Origin: Caulobacter sp. BK020
Lineage (GTDB): Bacteria; Pseudomonadota; Alphaproteobacteria; Caulobacterales; Caulobacteraceae
Assembly (NCBI RefSeq): GCF_004342605.1
Contig: NZ_SLZL01000002.1
Span: 1-64,000 of the forward strand
Reading direction: 5' to 3'
Length of the DNA: 64,000 nt
The notes beneath the pieces are model-generated. The model searched no databases. It was not told the DNA's origin and saw only the letters and a list, made by a program, of their open reading frames with translations. Positions 7,614 to 15,703 of this stretch are shown here, piece after piece; position 1 is the first letter of the stretch, and each line of letters begins with the position of its first letter. The position numbers and the translations under genes are program-made.

Positions 7614-7736
7614 ATGAACGTATCGAGGATGAACCACGCCATGCTGTCGTTCGCCCTGATGGGCGGGATGCTGGTCGGGGGACAGCGCCCACCGAAGCCG
7701 CCGGTCGCCGAACCCAAGCCGTCCGGCCGCAAATAG
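7614..7736 (+). CDS. Candidate 40-residue membrane or exported peptide
   Basis: ATG at 7614 opens a 40-codon frame ending TAG at 7734-7736. GGAG lies nine bases upstream, a good RBS. The peptide has a hydrophobic, Met-rich stretch HAMLSFALMGGMLVGG followed by a proline-rich, basic tail (RPPKPPVAEPKPSGRK), so it may be a small membrane peptide or a short exported peptide. I recognise no family. It sits alone between two terminators. Coding status rests on RBS and composition only. Confidence 0.45.
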   Translation: MNVSRMNHAMLSFALMGGMLVGGQRPPKPPVAEPKPSGRK

Positions 7737-7737
7737 G

Positions 7738-7772
7738 CGAAAAGAAAGGGCGGCCCGCTTGGCGGTCCGCCC
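7738..7772 (-). terminator. Terminator for the small secreted-protein gene
   Basis: On the minus strand an 11-bp stem with one mismatch (GGGCGGACCGC with GCGGGCCGCCC, 7772-7748) and a three-base loop is followed by TTTCTTTTCG. It lies 30 bp downstream of the gene at 7802-8116. Confidence 0.75.
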
Positions 7773-7801
7773 CTGTCTCATGTCGAAAATGCCGTACTGG
7801 C

Positions 7802-8116
7802 TTATGACTTGGCGACCGTATTGCAGTCGGCGAGGCCGGCGGCGTCCAGATCCTGGCCGCGATAGTTGAAGCTGGCGACGGCGCCAAGTTCGGCGGCGAC
7901 CTTGCGGCAGGCGCGGCCGATCGGCAGCGATTTGACCTGAGGCGCGGCGCAGACATCGCCGTTGCAGCGCCACATGGCGCCGTCCTGGATCAGGGTGGGC
8001 GCCTTGCTGGGCGCCTTCAGCTTGAGAACAGCGCCCTCGGCGGCGAAGGCGCTGGTCGCCACGCCAGCGGCGGACAGGGCGGAGGCCGCGGCCAGCGCGG
8101 TCATGAAGATACGCAT
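7802..8116 (-). CDS. Small secreted protein with four cysteines
   Basis: The 104-residue protein starts at ATG 8116 behind AGGAAAC. It has a signal peptide ending AFA, then a mature domain with MWRCNGDVCAAP, GRACRKVAAELG and LADCNTVAKS. The four conserved-looking cysteines suggest two disulfides. It resembles a small family of Caulobacterales secreted proteins with a 'WxCxGDxC' motif. That family is known by locus-style names only and has no assigned function. Longer upstream starts add an implausible N-terminus before the signal peptide. Confidence 0.75.
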   Translation of the reverse strand: MRIFMTALAAASALSAAGVATSAFAAEGAVLKLKAPSKAPTLIQDGAMWRCNGDVCAAPQVKSLPIGRACRKVAAELGAVASFNYRGQDLDAAGLADCNTVAKS

Positions 8117-8188
8117 GCTTGTTTCCTGTAATCCCCTAACGCCGACGCTGGGAGGCCGGCTGGGAATACAATTGGTTGCGTTTTGCAA

Positions 8189-8827
8189 CTAAGTCAACAA
8201 ACGAACGTTTGACGCGGCCTCTTCGTGCCCGTTTTCCGCCAGCCAGGCGAGCAGGGCGGGCGTGATGTCGCTGGCCTTCTCCACGACCCGCCAGCAGTCC
8301 GCCAGGGACGGCGGGGTCAGGCCCTGGTCGATGGTGTGGCGCAGCAGGGCGAACAGCGGGTCCCAGAAGCCGCCGGGATTGTGGAAGACGATCGGCTTGC
8401 GGTGCAGGTCCAGGCGCCGCCAGGACAGGAGCTCGATGATCTCCTCCAGCGTGCCGATGCCGCCGGGCAGCACGACGAAGGCGTCCGACCGTTCGAACAT
8501 CATCATCTTGCGCTCGTGCATCGAGGTGACGATCACCGTCTCCACATCGTCGAACGGCTGCTCGCGACCGCGCAGGAACTCGGGGATGACGCCCAGCACC
8601 CGGCCGCCGGCGGCGTGGGCGCCCCGGGCGGTCGCGCCCATCAGCCCCACGCCGCCGCCGCCATAGACCAGTTTCAGTCCGGCCCTGGCGAAGTCGCCGC
8701 CGATCTGGAACGCCGCTTCCAGGAAGGCCGGGTCGGCCGCGTTCGACGAGCCGCAATAGACGCAGACGGCTTTGGCGGCCGGGGCGGACTCCGCGACGGC
8801 GGCTTGGCCGCTGGACAGGTCGGTCAT
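8189..8827 (-). CDS. LOG-family protein (nucleoside-5'-monophosphate phosphoribohydrolase type)
   Basis: This is a Rossmann-fold protein of the 'lonely guy' family (TIGR00730). Family members hydrolyse cytokinin riboside or other nucleoside 5'-monophosphates to base and ribose phosphate. The 212-residue protein shows VCVYCGSSN, VYGGGGVGLMGATARGAHA, SMHERKMMM and the signature PGGIGTLEEIIELLSW, with the expected catalytic Arg and Glu. The ATG at 8827 follows GGAG. It is divergently arranged with the lipoprotein at 8945. The physiological substrate is uncertain. Confidence 0.9.
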   Translation of the reverse strand: MTDLSSGQAAVAESAPAAKAVCVYCGSSNAADPAFLEAAFQIGGDFARAGLKLVYGGGGVGLMGATARGAHAAGGRVLGVIPEFLRGREQPFDDVETVIVTSMHERKMMMFERSDAFVVLPGGIGTLEEIIELLSWRRLDLHRKPIVFHNPGGFWDPLFALLRHTIDQGLTPPSLADCWRVVEKASDITPALLAWLAENGHEEAASNVRLLT

Positions 8828-8944
8828 CGTCGTCCACTCCAGAAAAATAAAGGGCGCGCCGGCCCTTGTGGACAAGGTTGGCGCGCCGCACGTGAACAGC
8901 CAAGGAAACGGGCCGCCAGGGCGTGGTCGGCCGTTGGATACGCC

Positions 8945-9763
8945 ATGATCAGGATTCGCGAGATCGGTTTCAAGTCGGCCTGCGCCGTCGCGGTGTGGGC
9001 CCTGCTGGCGCTGGGCGCCTGCGGGCGCGAGGACAAGGGTTGGCGGCACGATCCGGCGACCGCCAAGATCGAGCAGGTTTCGTCACGGGACAGCTATCTG
9101 AAGCCGCCCAGCCTGGGGTCGGCGGTCCGCCAGGGTGACGCCGTGGCGCTGTCGGGACAGGCCGAGCCCCTGGCCAGCGTGCGGCTGGGCGCGCCGACCG
9201 GCGAGGCTCTGCTGGGCAAGGCCGATGCGGCGGGCGCCTGGCGGCTGGTGGCCCCCCTTGCCGCCCAGCCTCGGCTCTATGGCCTGTCGATGACCCTGGA
9301 TGGACGCACGGTCCAGGCCCAGGGCTACCTGATGGTCACGCCCAGCGGCGTGGCGGTGCTGCTGCGGGCCGGGGCGGGCGCCGAGGTGATGGGCCAGAGC
9401 TCGCCATCCCCTCGCATCCTGGCGATCGACTACGACCGCAGCGGTGGGGCCGTGATCTCCGGCGTTGGCGCGCCGGGCGCAGGCCTGGGCGTGCGGATCG
9501 ACCGTGTCACCCGGGGCGAGGGCAAGGTCGGCGAGGATGGCCGCTTCTCGATCTCGCTCGATCAGCCGCTGGCTGGCGGAGCCCACGTGATCCAGGTGGC
9601 GGGCGAGGGCGGCGAGCAGCAGGTGGTCGTCGATGTCGCGCCGCCCAACCCGCCCCGGGGCGGACCGGCGTCCTCGACCCTGACCGCCGCCGGCTGGCGC
9701 GTCGACTGGATGACTCCGGGTGGCGGCCTGCAGAGCACCCAGCTGCTGGGCGCGGCCCAGTGA
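8945..9763 (+). CDS. Lipoprotein with Ig-like repeats, translationally coupled to an ABC exporter
   Basis: The 272-residue protein has a lipoprotein signal with lipobox LGAC (Cys about residue 23). The rest is beta-rich, with at least two Ig-like units (around VALSGQAEPLASVRLGAPTG and the segment before GRFSISLDQPLAGG). No enzyme motif is seen. Its stop TGA overlaps a GTG that can start the exporter gene (GTGA), so the two products are probably made together. It may be a periplasmic partner or an envelope structural lipoprotein. Confidence 0.7.
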   Translation: MIRIREIGFKSACAVAVWALLALGACGREDKGWRHDPATAKIEQVSSRDSYLKPPSLGSAVRQGDAVALSGQAEPLASVRLGAPTGEALLGKADAAGAWRLVAPLAAQPRLYGLSMTLDGRTVQAQGYLMVTPSGVAVLLRAGAGAEVMGQSSPSPRILAIDYDRSGGAVISGVGAPGAGLGVRIDRVTRGEGKVGEDGRFSISLDQPLAGGAHVIQVAGEGGEQQVVVDVAPPNPPRGGPASSTLTAAGWRVDWMTPGGGLQSTQLLGAAQ

Positions 9764-11628
9764 GGGGCATGGCGTCGCGATCTGGAGCCGCGGCCGGCGC
9801 GGTCGCGCCCCCGGAGGTCAAGGCCAACGGCTGGAAGGCCCTGGCCGACCTGTTCAGCCTGGTGATGCGCTCCAAGGCGCCGGGCCTGCGCTGGCGCGTG
9901 ACCCTGGCCCTGGTCTTCACCTTCGCCGGCAAGTTCCTTGGCGTGATCGCGCCGCTGCTGCTGGGCAAGGCGGTCAACGCCCTGAGTGCGGGGCAGGGGG
10001 CGGCGGTGCAGGTCGGCCTGACCTTCGCGGCCCTGGCCGGCGGCTGGGCCCTGATCCGCTTCATCGCCGCCGTCGCGCCCCAGGCCCGCGACGCGGTGTT
10101 CACCCCGGTGGCCCAGGCGGCCCAGACCCGCGCGGCCGTCGAGACCTTCGCCCACGCCCTGTCGCTGTCGATCGACTTCCACCAGACCAAGCGCACGGGT
10201 TCGCTGTCGCGGGTGATCGACCGCGGCGCGCGGTCGATGGACTTCCTGCTGCGCGGCCTGGTGTTCAACATCGCGCCGACCGCGGTCGAGCTGGTCATGG
10301 CCGCCATCGTGCTGGCCAAGGCCTATGACTGGCGGTTCGCCCTGACGGCGGTGGTCACGGTGGTGATCTACGGCGTGGTGACCTTCGCCATCTCGGACTG
10401 GCGGATCGGCCATCGGCGGGTGATGAACGAGGCCGACGCAGAGGCCGCCGGCCGCGCCGTCGACGCCCTGCTGAACTACGAGACGGTCAAGGCCTTCGGC
10501 GCCGAGGAACGGGCGGTCGACGGCTATGACACGGCCCTGAGGGCCTACGGCGCGGCCAATATCAAGGCGACCAACTCGCTGACCCTGCTCAACAGCGTCC
10601 AGTCGGCGGTGATGAGCCTGGGACTGGGCGTGATGGCCGTCCTGGCGGGCGGCGAGGCGGCGGCGGGGCGGATCGGACCCGGCGACGTCACCGCCGCCGT
10701 GCTGATCCTGGTCAACCTGTATGGACCCCTGAACATCCTGGGCTTCGCCTATCGCGAGATCCGCCAGTCGTTCATCGACATGGAGGCCATGCTGGACCTG
10801 CGCCGGGCCCGGCCGGACGTGGCCGACGCGGCCGACGCCATTGACCTGCCGCCGCCGGCCGACCGGCGGGGCGGGGCGGTGGCCTTCGAGGGCGTGTCGT
10901 TCCGCCATGGCGCGCGGTCGGAAGGCCTGCAGGACGTGACGTTCGCCGCCCGGCCGGGGACCACGGTGGCCATCGTCGGCCCCTCGGGCGCCGGCAAGAC
11001 CACCCTGGTGCGCCTGGCCCTGCGGATGATCGATCCGCAGGGCGGCCGGGTCACGCTCGACGGTCACGATCTGAAGGCCCTGAAGCAGGGCTCCTTGCGC
11101 CGGGCGGTGGCCCTGGTGCCGCAGGATGTGGCGCTGTTCAACGACACCCTGATGGCCAACATCGCCTTCGCCCGTCCCGAGGCGTCCGAGGCGGACGTCT
11201 GGGCCGCGGCCGAGGCGGCCGAACTGGGCGAGTTCATCCGCAACCTGCCCGAGGGCATGGCCACCAAGGTCGGCGAGCGCGGCCTGAAGCTGTCGGGCGG
11301 CGAGCGCCAGCGGGTTGGCATCGCCCGAGCCCTGCTGGCCGATCCTCGCGTGCTGATCCTGGACGAGGCGACCAGCGCCCTGGACAGCCGCACCGAGGCG
11401 GCCATCCAGGCCACCCTGCGCAAGGCGCGGGCCGGGCGCACGACCCTCGTGGTCGCCCACCGCCTGTCGACCATCGCCGACGCCGACGAGATCATCGTGC
11501 TGCGCCGGGGCAAGGTCGTGGAGCGCGGCGCCCACGCGGCGCTTCTGGAGGCCGGGGGCGAATACGCGGCGTTGTGGCGGCGGCAGACTCGGGAGAAACC
11601 TGTGGAAGCGGGGGCGGTCGTCGATTGA
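9760..11628 (+). CDS. ABC transporter, fused permease and ATPase (Atm1/HMT-like half transporter)
   Basis: The ~620-residue half transporter has five to six hydrophobic segments in residues 45-330, a YETVKAFGAEERAV coupling region typical of the Atm1/HMT1 branch, then an ATPase with Walker A GPSGAGKTT, Q-loop PQDVALFND, signature LSGGERQRVGIARALL, Walker B VLILDEATSALD and H-loop VAHRLST. Atm1-type exporters move glutathione- or sulfur-containing species or metal conjugates; the substrate here is inferred. A GTG at 9760 overlaps the preceding stop. An ATG at 9769 is an alternative start. Confidence 0.88.
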   Translation: MRGMASRSGAAAGAVAPPEVKANGWKALADLFSLVMRSKAPGLRWRVTLALVFTFAGKFLGVIAPLLLGKAVNALSAGQGAAVQVGLTFAALAGGWALIRFIAAVAPQARDAVFTPVAQAAQTRAAVETFAHALSLSIDFHQTKRTGSLSRVIDRGARSMDFLLRGLVFNIAPTAVELVMAAIVLAKAYDWRFALTAVVTVVIYGVVTFAISDWRIGHRRVMNEADAEAAGRAVDALLNYETVKAFGAEERAVDGYDTALRAYGAANIKATNSLTLLNSVQSAVMSLGLGVMAVLAGGEAAAGRIGPGDVTAAVLILVNLYGPLNILGFAYREIRQSFIDMEAMLDLRRARPDVADAADAIDLPPPADRRGGAVAFEGVSFRHGARSEGLQDVTFAARPGTTVAIVGPSGAGKTTLVRLALRMIDPQGGRVTLDGHDLKALKQGSLRRAVALVPQDVALFNDTLMANIAFARPEASEADVWAAAEAAELGEFIRNLPEGMATKVGERGLKLSGGERQRVGIARALLADPRVLILDEATSALDSRTEAAIQATLRKARAGRTTLVVAHRLSTIADADEIIVLRRGKVVERGAHAALLEAGGEYAALWRRQTREKPVEAGAVVD

Positions 11629-11636
11629 TATCCGAA

Positions 11637-11677
11637 AACCGCCATTGTAGAACGAATGTAGAACATCAACGGCGGTT
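11637..11677 (+). terminator. Hairpin after the ABC exporter gene
   Basis: AACCGCCATTG (11637-11647) pairs with CAACGGCGGTT (11667-11677) with one mismatch and a 19-base loop that carries a repeated GTAGAAC. Only a weak T-rich run follows. It may end the exporter mRNA or influence the small gene starting seven bases later. Confidence 0.5.
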
Positions 11678-11683
11678 ATTGTC

Positions 11684-11866
11684 ATGTTGACGCGCAAGAT
11701 CGATCGAGCCCTGGACGCGATGGCCGCCTGCAAGGACCGGGTGCCGGCCCTGCGCGAGATCTACCGCGCCGACAGCCCCGAAGGTCTGGCCCTGGGCCAC
11801 CTGATGGAAGCCGTCGAGCGCGCCCAGCAGGTGCTGCAAGGGCCGGCCGCCCGGGCCGGCGAATAG
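11684..11866 (+). CDS. Hypothetical 60-residue protein
   Basis: The peptide is mostly helical and charged (RKIDRALDAMAACKDRVPAL, then LGHLMEAVERAQQVL) with no signal peptide or membrane segment. No clear RBS is visible because a hairpin directly precedes it. Composition and codon use match the host, so it is probably a real lineage-specific gene. No family is recognised and nothing suggests a function. Confidence 0.5.
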   Translation: MLTRKIDRALDAMAACKDRVPALREIYRADSPEGLALGHLMEAVERAQQVLQGPAARAGE

Positions 11867-11958
11867 GCCTTCACGACCGTTCTTACCGCAAATGTGGGGT
11901 GCGACGGCGGGCGGCGGCTGTATCCTGCGCCATGTTGATCTGACCCGAGGAGCCGCCC

Positions 11959-12396
11959 ATGCGCTATCTGCACACCATGGTCCGCGTGAAGGACCTCGAC
12001 GCCTCGCTGCGGTTCTATTGCCAGGGTCTGGGCCTGACCGAGATGTACCGGATGGAGAACGACAAGGGCCGTTTCACCCTGGTGTTCCTGGCCGCGCCGG
12101 AGGACGTCGAGCTAGCCCGGGAGCACAAGGCGCCGCTGGTCGAGCTGACCTACAACTGGGATCCCGAGGACTATCAGGGCGGGCGCAATTTCGGCCACCT
12201 CGCCTACCGGGTCGACGACATCTACGAGACTTGCCAGCGGCTGATGGACATGGGCGTGACGATCAACCGCCCGCCGCGCGACGGCCACATGGCCTTCGTC
12301 CGCTCGCCCGACAACATCTCGGTCGAACTGCTGCAGGACGGCAGCCTGGAACCCGCCGAGCCGTGGGTTTCGATGCCCAACATCGGCGCTTGGTAG
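11959..12396 (+). CDS. gloA: Lactoylglutathione lyase (glyoxalase I)
   Basis: Glyoxalase I isomerises the methylglyoxal-glutathione hemithioacetal to S-lactoylglutathione. The 145-residue VOC-fold protein begins MRYLHTMVRVKDLDASLRFY, and the four metal ligands are in place: His5, Glu62 (VELTYNW), His80 (FGHLAYRV) and Glu123 (SVELLQDG). AGGAG precedes the ATG. The gene stands alone on its strand. Identification is strong. Confidence 0.93.
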   Translation: MRYLHTMVRVKDLDASLRFYCQGLGLTEMYRMENDKGRFTLVFLAAPEDVELAREHKAPLVELTYNWDPEDYQGGRNFGHLAYRVDDIYETCQRLMDMGVTINRPPRDGHMAFVRSPDNISVELLQDGSLEPAEPWVSMPNIGAW

Positions 12397-12439
12397 TGGG
12401 GGCGACTTTTAAAACGTCCAGGACGTTCGAGTTCGCCGG

Positions 12440-12874
12440 TCAGACCAGCTTCACCCTCGGCTCCGGCGGCTGGTACGCCGCCGCCAGGGCTTCCAGCCGG
12501 ACGGCCGGGTCTTCGATGATCGCCAACCAGGCCAGCCGCGCCAGTTCCAGCCGGTAGTCGGCCGCATAGCCGACCGAGAACGGCGACGGCGTGCTGCCGG
12601 GCGGCTCGGCGGCCTTGGCGTTGACCAGCTTCTGGCGGGCCAGGACGGCGGGGCGGTCGATCAGGATCTCGCCTTCGCCGGCCGCCACCCAGCCGTCGAC
12701 CAGGGCGCAGACGGCCACCGCGTGAAAGACCGTGACGGGCAGGGGGCGCTTCTGCGGCGCCGGCTCGGCCGCCATGGTCGGCTTGACGGCGTTGGCCGGG
12801 CTGGTGATGTGGAAGGCCAGGGCGTTGGCGCCGCGTTGCAGGACGGTCTTCCAGTGATCGTTGGTCGCGCTCAT
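12440..12874 (-). CDS. Hypothetical protein, 144 residues
   Basis: This is a soluble-looking protein with no signal peptide. The middle (PVTVFHAVAVCALVDGWVAAGEG, read in two parts) and the end (LELARLAWLAIIEDPAVRLEAL, likewise) look like amphipathic helices. I recognise no family. The start region is unusual: the stem of a 69-nt hairpin ends five bases before the ATG and contains the only SD-like AGG, so translation may be controlled by RNA folding. It lies downstream of the Old Yellow Enzyme gene on the same strand. Confidence 0.65.
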   Translation of the reverse strand: MSATNDHWKTVLQRGANALAFHITSPANAVKPTMAAEPAPQKRPLPVTVFHAVAVCALVDGWVAAGEGEILIDRPAVLARQKLVNAKAAEPPGSTPSPFSVGYAADYRLELARLAWLAIIEDPAVRLEALAAAYQPPEPRVKLV

Positions 12875-12878
12875 GGTT

Positions 12879-12947
12879 AAGCCTGTATCCGCTACGCGCC
12901 GCGTGGTGAAGTCCCAACGCGGTAATTGGCGCGGCGGATACAGGCTT
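12879..12947 (-). promoter_or_regulatory. Long 69-nt hairpin immediately upstream of a start codon
   Basis: AAGCCTGTATCCGC (12879-12892) is perfectly complementary to GCGGATACAGGCTT (12934-12947). Inner pairs GCGCC/GGCGC and CGCGT/ACGCG extend the stem nearly to the loop. It lies between the Old Yellow Enzyme stop and the start of the 144-residue gene, with no U tract, so it is unlikely to be a plain terminator. It could be a REP-type repeat or a translational control element. Confidence 0.6.
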
Positions 12948-12969
12948 GAGCGGAAATCCCGCTTCGGTC

Positions 12970-14046
12970 CTATTCGGCCGCGGCCGGAACGGGCGTCCTG
13001 AGGACGGGGTAGTCGGTATAGCCGCGACCGTCGCCGCCATAGAAGGTGCTCGGGTCCGGATCGTTCAGCGGCGCCCCCAGGCGCAGGCGCTCCACCAGGT
13101 CCGGGTTGGCGATATAGGCCTTGCCGAAGGCCACGGCGTCGGCCTTGCCGGCGTCAAGCGCCGCCTGGGCGGCGGCGGCGGTGAACTTCTCGTTGACGAT
13201 GTAGACGCCGCCGAAGGCCTTCTTCAGGTCGGCCGCCAGGCTGTCGGGACCGTCATATTCGCGGGCGCACAGGAAGGCGACGCCACGCTCGCCCAGTTCC
13301 CTGGCGACGTAGCCGAAGGTCGCGGCCAGGTCGCTGTCGCCCATGGAGTGGCTGTCGGCGCGCGGCGCCAGGTGCATGCCGACCCGGCCCGGGCCGAACA
13401 CCGAGGCGGCGGCGTCGGCGACTTCCAGCATCAGGCGGGCGCGGTTCTCGATCGAGCCGCCGTAACGGTCGGTGCGCTGGTTGGAGCCGTCCTGCAGGAA
13501 CTGGTCGATCAGGTAGCCGTTGGCGCCGTGGATCTCGACGCCGTCGAAGCCGGCGGCCTTGGCGTTTTCCGCGCCCTTGCGGAAGGCCTCGACCACGCCG
13601 ACCACCTCGTCGGTCGTCAGGGCGCGGGGCGTCGGGTAGGGGCGCTCGGGCCGCAGCAGGCTGACATGGCCCCTGGCCGCGATGGCGCTGGGCCCAACCG
13701 GAAGCTCGCCGCCGTGGAACGACGGATCGGACACCCGGCCTACGTGCCAGATCTGCATGAAGATGCGGCCGCCCTTGTCGTGCACGGCCTTGGTGACCTG
13801 TTTCCAGCCCTCGACCTGGGCCTGGGACCAGATGCCCGGCACGCCCTGGTAGCCGACGCCCTGCGGCGTGACCGGCACGCCCTCGGTGATCAGCAGGCCG
13901 GCCGAGGCGCGCTGGGCGTAGTAGTCGGCCATCAGGGCGTTGGGGATCTGGGTGGGCCCGGCCCGCAGGCGGGTCAGCGGCGCCATGACGACGCGGTTAG
14001 GCAGCTCGAGGTCGCCGAGACGAAGCGGATCGAACAGAGTGGGCAT
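12970..14046 (-). CDS. Old Yellow Enzyme family NADH:flavin oxidoreductase (NemA-like)
   Basis: The 358-residue FMN enzyme of the NemA/xenobiotic reductase type reduces activated alkenes, nitro compounds or maleimides. The TIM-barrel motifs are present: LPNRVVMAPLTRLRAG, QIWHVGRVSDPSFHGG, EIHGANGYLIDQFLQDGSN (the usual H-N pair), RYGGSIENRARLMLEV and FGKAYIANPDL. The ATG at 14046 with GGGA upstream is preferred over an ATG 16 codons earlier. It lies upstream of the 144-residue hypothetical on the same strand. Confidence 0.92.
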   Translation of the reverse strand: MPTLFDPLRLGDLELPNRVVMAPLTRLRAGPTQIPNALMADYYAQRASAGLLITEGVPVTPQGVGYQGVPGIWSQAQVEGWKQVTKAVHDKGGRIFMQIWHVGRVSDPSFHGGELPVGPSAIAARGHVSLLRPERPYPTPRALTTDEVVGVVEAFRKGAENAKAAGFDGVEIHGANGYLIDQFLQDGSNQRTDRYGGSIENRARLMLEVADAAASVFGPGRVGMHLAPRADSHSMGDSDLAATFGYVARELGERGVAFLCAREYDGPDSLAADLKKAFGGVYIVNEKFTAAAAQAALDAGKADAVAFGKAYIANPDLVERLRLGAPLNDPDPSTFYGGDGRGYTDYPVLRTPVPAAAE

Positions 14047-14182
14047 GAAGCAGTCCCTGAAGCGGTTCGCCGACCTCGCGTCGGCGTCTCGCATATCTGG
14101 TTTCCCGCATCGCTACCGCAACTGCCACAGGCTCTGATTTTATTCTGGCGGCCGATGCAGGGAATCTGGGAGGTCGTTGCGG

Positions 14183-14207
14183 GGAACGGGGCTGCGCCCC
14201 GGTCGTT
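14183..14207 (+). promoter_or_regulatory. EcfG (general stress) promoter, perfect match
   Basis: GGAAC at 14183-14187, a 16-bp spacer and CGTT at 14204-14207 match exactly the -35/-10 consensus recognised by EcfG-family sigma factors in alphaproteobacteria. The expected transcript start lies about 20 bp before the ATG at 14235. An EcfG-type sigma gene sits 1.5 kb downstream, facing this cassette, which strengthens the call. Confidence 0.82.
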
Positions 14208-14234
14208 GGCTTGGGACCAGACTGGAGATCCGCC

Positions 14235-14450
14235 ATGGCCCCACCCGACGTCACCAACGGCGACGAGACCGACGACGCCTACGACCCCTCCACGGTCGAG
14301 GCCAACCGCAACATCCAGCACGGCGGCGGCGTGGGCGCCCGTGACCTGGCCCGCCAGGACGAGCCGGCCGAGATCGTCACCCCCGACGGCGACGACAGCG
14401 ACGACGACGCGCCCGTCGAGGCGCTGGGAACCGCCCATCCGAAGGACTGA
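14235..14450 (+). CDS. Small acidic protein under EcfG control
   Basis: The 71-residue, very acidic protein (DETDDAYDPSTVEANRN, and later TPDGDDSDDDAPVEALG) has no signal peptide or hydrophobic segment and is probably disordered. GGAG precedes the ATG at good spacing. It is the first gene after the perfect GGAAC-N16-CGTT promoter and ends five bases before the next gene, so the two are surely co-transcribed. No known function. The context implies a general stress role. Confidence 0.7.
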   Translation: MAPPDVTNGDETDDAYDPSTVEANRNIQHGGGVGARDLARQDEPAEIVTPDGDDSDDDAPVEALGTAHPKD

Positions 14451-14455
14451 CCGTC

Positions 14456-14662
14456 ATGGCCGAACTCAATACCGACAAGCGCGACAAGCTGCCCGACAAG
14501 GCCTTCGCCGAGCCGGACAAGCGTGCCTATCCGATCGAGGACAAGACGCACGCCCGCAACGCCAAGGCCCGCGCCAGCCAGGCGGTGAAGGCGGGCCGGA
14601 TGTCCAAGGCCGAGGAACAACGGATCGACAGAAAGGCCGACGCGGTCTTGAAGAAGGGTTAG
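14456..14662 (+). CDS. Small basic stress-type protein (DUF6582-like)
   Basis: The 68-residue, highly charged protein has the pattern LPDKAFAEPDKRAYPIEDKT, then HARNAKARASQAVKAG and EEQRIDRKADAVLKKG. This is a small family found widely in bacteria, often near stress genes; I believe it corresponds to DUF6582 but could not check. It follows the acidic protein by five bases and shares its EcfG promoter. Function is unknown; the acidic/basic pair invites a test for interaction. Confidence 0.72.
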   Translation: MAELNTDKRDKLPDKAFAEPDKRAYPIEDKTHARNAKARASQAVKAGRMSKAEEQRIDRKADAVLKKG

Positions 14663-14728
14663 GGCTCGACCGGGACAAGCGGTCCGGTCTATTCGCCAAG
14701 CCTGACCCTTCGCCACAGAGAATCCGCC

Positions 14729-15670
14729 ATGCCCTCCGGCCTCGCCGCTCTTCTCGACGACATCGCCGGCATCACCAAGCTGGCCGCCGCCTCGCTGGAC
14801 GACGTGGGCGGCGCGGCCAGCAAGGCCGGCGTCAAGGCCGCCGGGGTGGTGGTGGACGACACCGCCGTGACGCCCGGCTACGCCATGGGCTTCACGCCCG
14901 ATCGCGAGCTGCCGATCGTCTGGAAGATCGCGCTCGGCTCGTTCCGCAACAAGCTGCTGTTCCTTCTGCCGGGCGCCCTGATCCTCAGCGCCTTCGCGCC
15001 GTGGGCGGTGACGCCGATCCTGATGGTCGGCGGCGCCTACCTGGCCTTCGAGGCCACCGAGAAGATCCTCGAAGCCTTCGCGCACCATGAGGTCGCCGGC
15101 GAGGCGGTCGAGGACTTGGCCCTGAGCAGCGCCGAACTGGAGGCCGAGAAGGTCGGCGGCGCGATCCGGACGGACCTGATCCTGTCGGGCGAGATCATGG
15201 CCATCGCGCTGGCCGACGTCGCCGACAAGCCGCTGGCCGTCCAGGCGGCGGCCCTGGCGGTGATCGGCGTGGCGCTGACGGTGGCGGTCTACGGGGTGGT
15301 CGCCCTGATCGTGAAGATGGACGATATCGGCCTGAACCTGGCCCAGCGGTCCAACGCCGGGACCCGGGCCCTGGGGCGCGGCCTGGTCAAGGCCATGCCG
15401 GTGACCATGGAGGCCCTGACCGTGATCGGCACGGCGGCCATGCTGTGGGTCGGGGGCGGCATCATCGTCCACGGCCTGGAGCACTTCCACCTGACCCCCG
15501 TGCCGCATTGGGTCGAGGGCGCCTCGCATTGGGCCGGCGGGGTTCCGGGGGTTGGTCCGGTGACCGGCTGGCTGGCCATGGCGGCCGGCTCGGCCGTGGT
15601 CGGCCTGGTCGTCGGCGGCGTGATCGTGGGCGTGCTCCACCTGATCCCGCGCAAAAAGGCGGCGCACTGA
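14729..15670 (+). CDS. DUF808 (YedI-family) inner membrane protein
   Basis: The 313-residue protein starts MPSGLAALLDDIAGITKLAA and includes the family's conserved early segment AGVVVDDTAVTPGYAMGF. Several hydrophobic segments follow (around residues 85-120, 165-200, 225-255 and 275-305). The family has no established function. It lies 66 bp after the two small stress genes and may be expressed with them. A hairpin overlaps its stop codon and separates it from the converging sigma gene. Confidence 0.85.
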   Translation: MPSGLAALLDDIAGITKLAAASLDDVGGAASKAGVKAAGVVVDDTAVTPGYAMGFTPDRELPIVWKIALGSFRNKLLFLLPGALILSAFAPWAVTPILMVGGAYLAFEATEKILEAFAHHEVAGEAVEDLALSSAELEAEKVGGAIRTDLILSGEIMAIALADVADKPLAVQAAALAVIGVALTVAVYGVVALIVKMDDIGLNLAQRSNAGTRALGRGLVKAMPVTMEALTVIGTAAMLWVGGGIIVHGLEHFHLTPVPHWVEGASHWAGGVPGVGPVTGWLAMAAGSAVVGLVVGGVIVGVLHLIPRKKAAH

Positions 15671-15679
15671 GGCGCCGCC
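15658..15679. terminator. Hairpin spanning the DUF808 stop codon
   Basis: GGCGGCGC (15658-15665) pairs with GCGCCGCC (15672-15679), and the stop codon lies in the loop. It sits between converging genes and may end one or both transcripts. There is no good U tract. Confidence 0.5.
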
Positions 15680-15703
15680 CTTACTGTCTTCCGAGATCGT
15701 CCG

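Noticed and set aside
9562..11733. Minus-strand 723-codon frame opposite the ABC exporter
   Set aside because: Antisense shadow; the translation is repetitive and the plus strand has complete ABC motifs.
14235..14662. Reading the acidic/basic small-protein pair as a toxin-antitoxin module
   Set aside because: The promoter is a general stress type, the second protein resembles a widespread stress family, and neither has toxin or antitoxin motifs.
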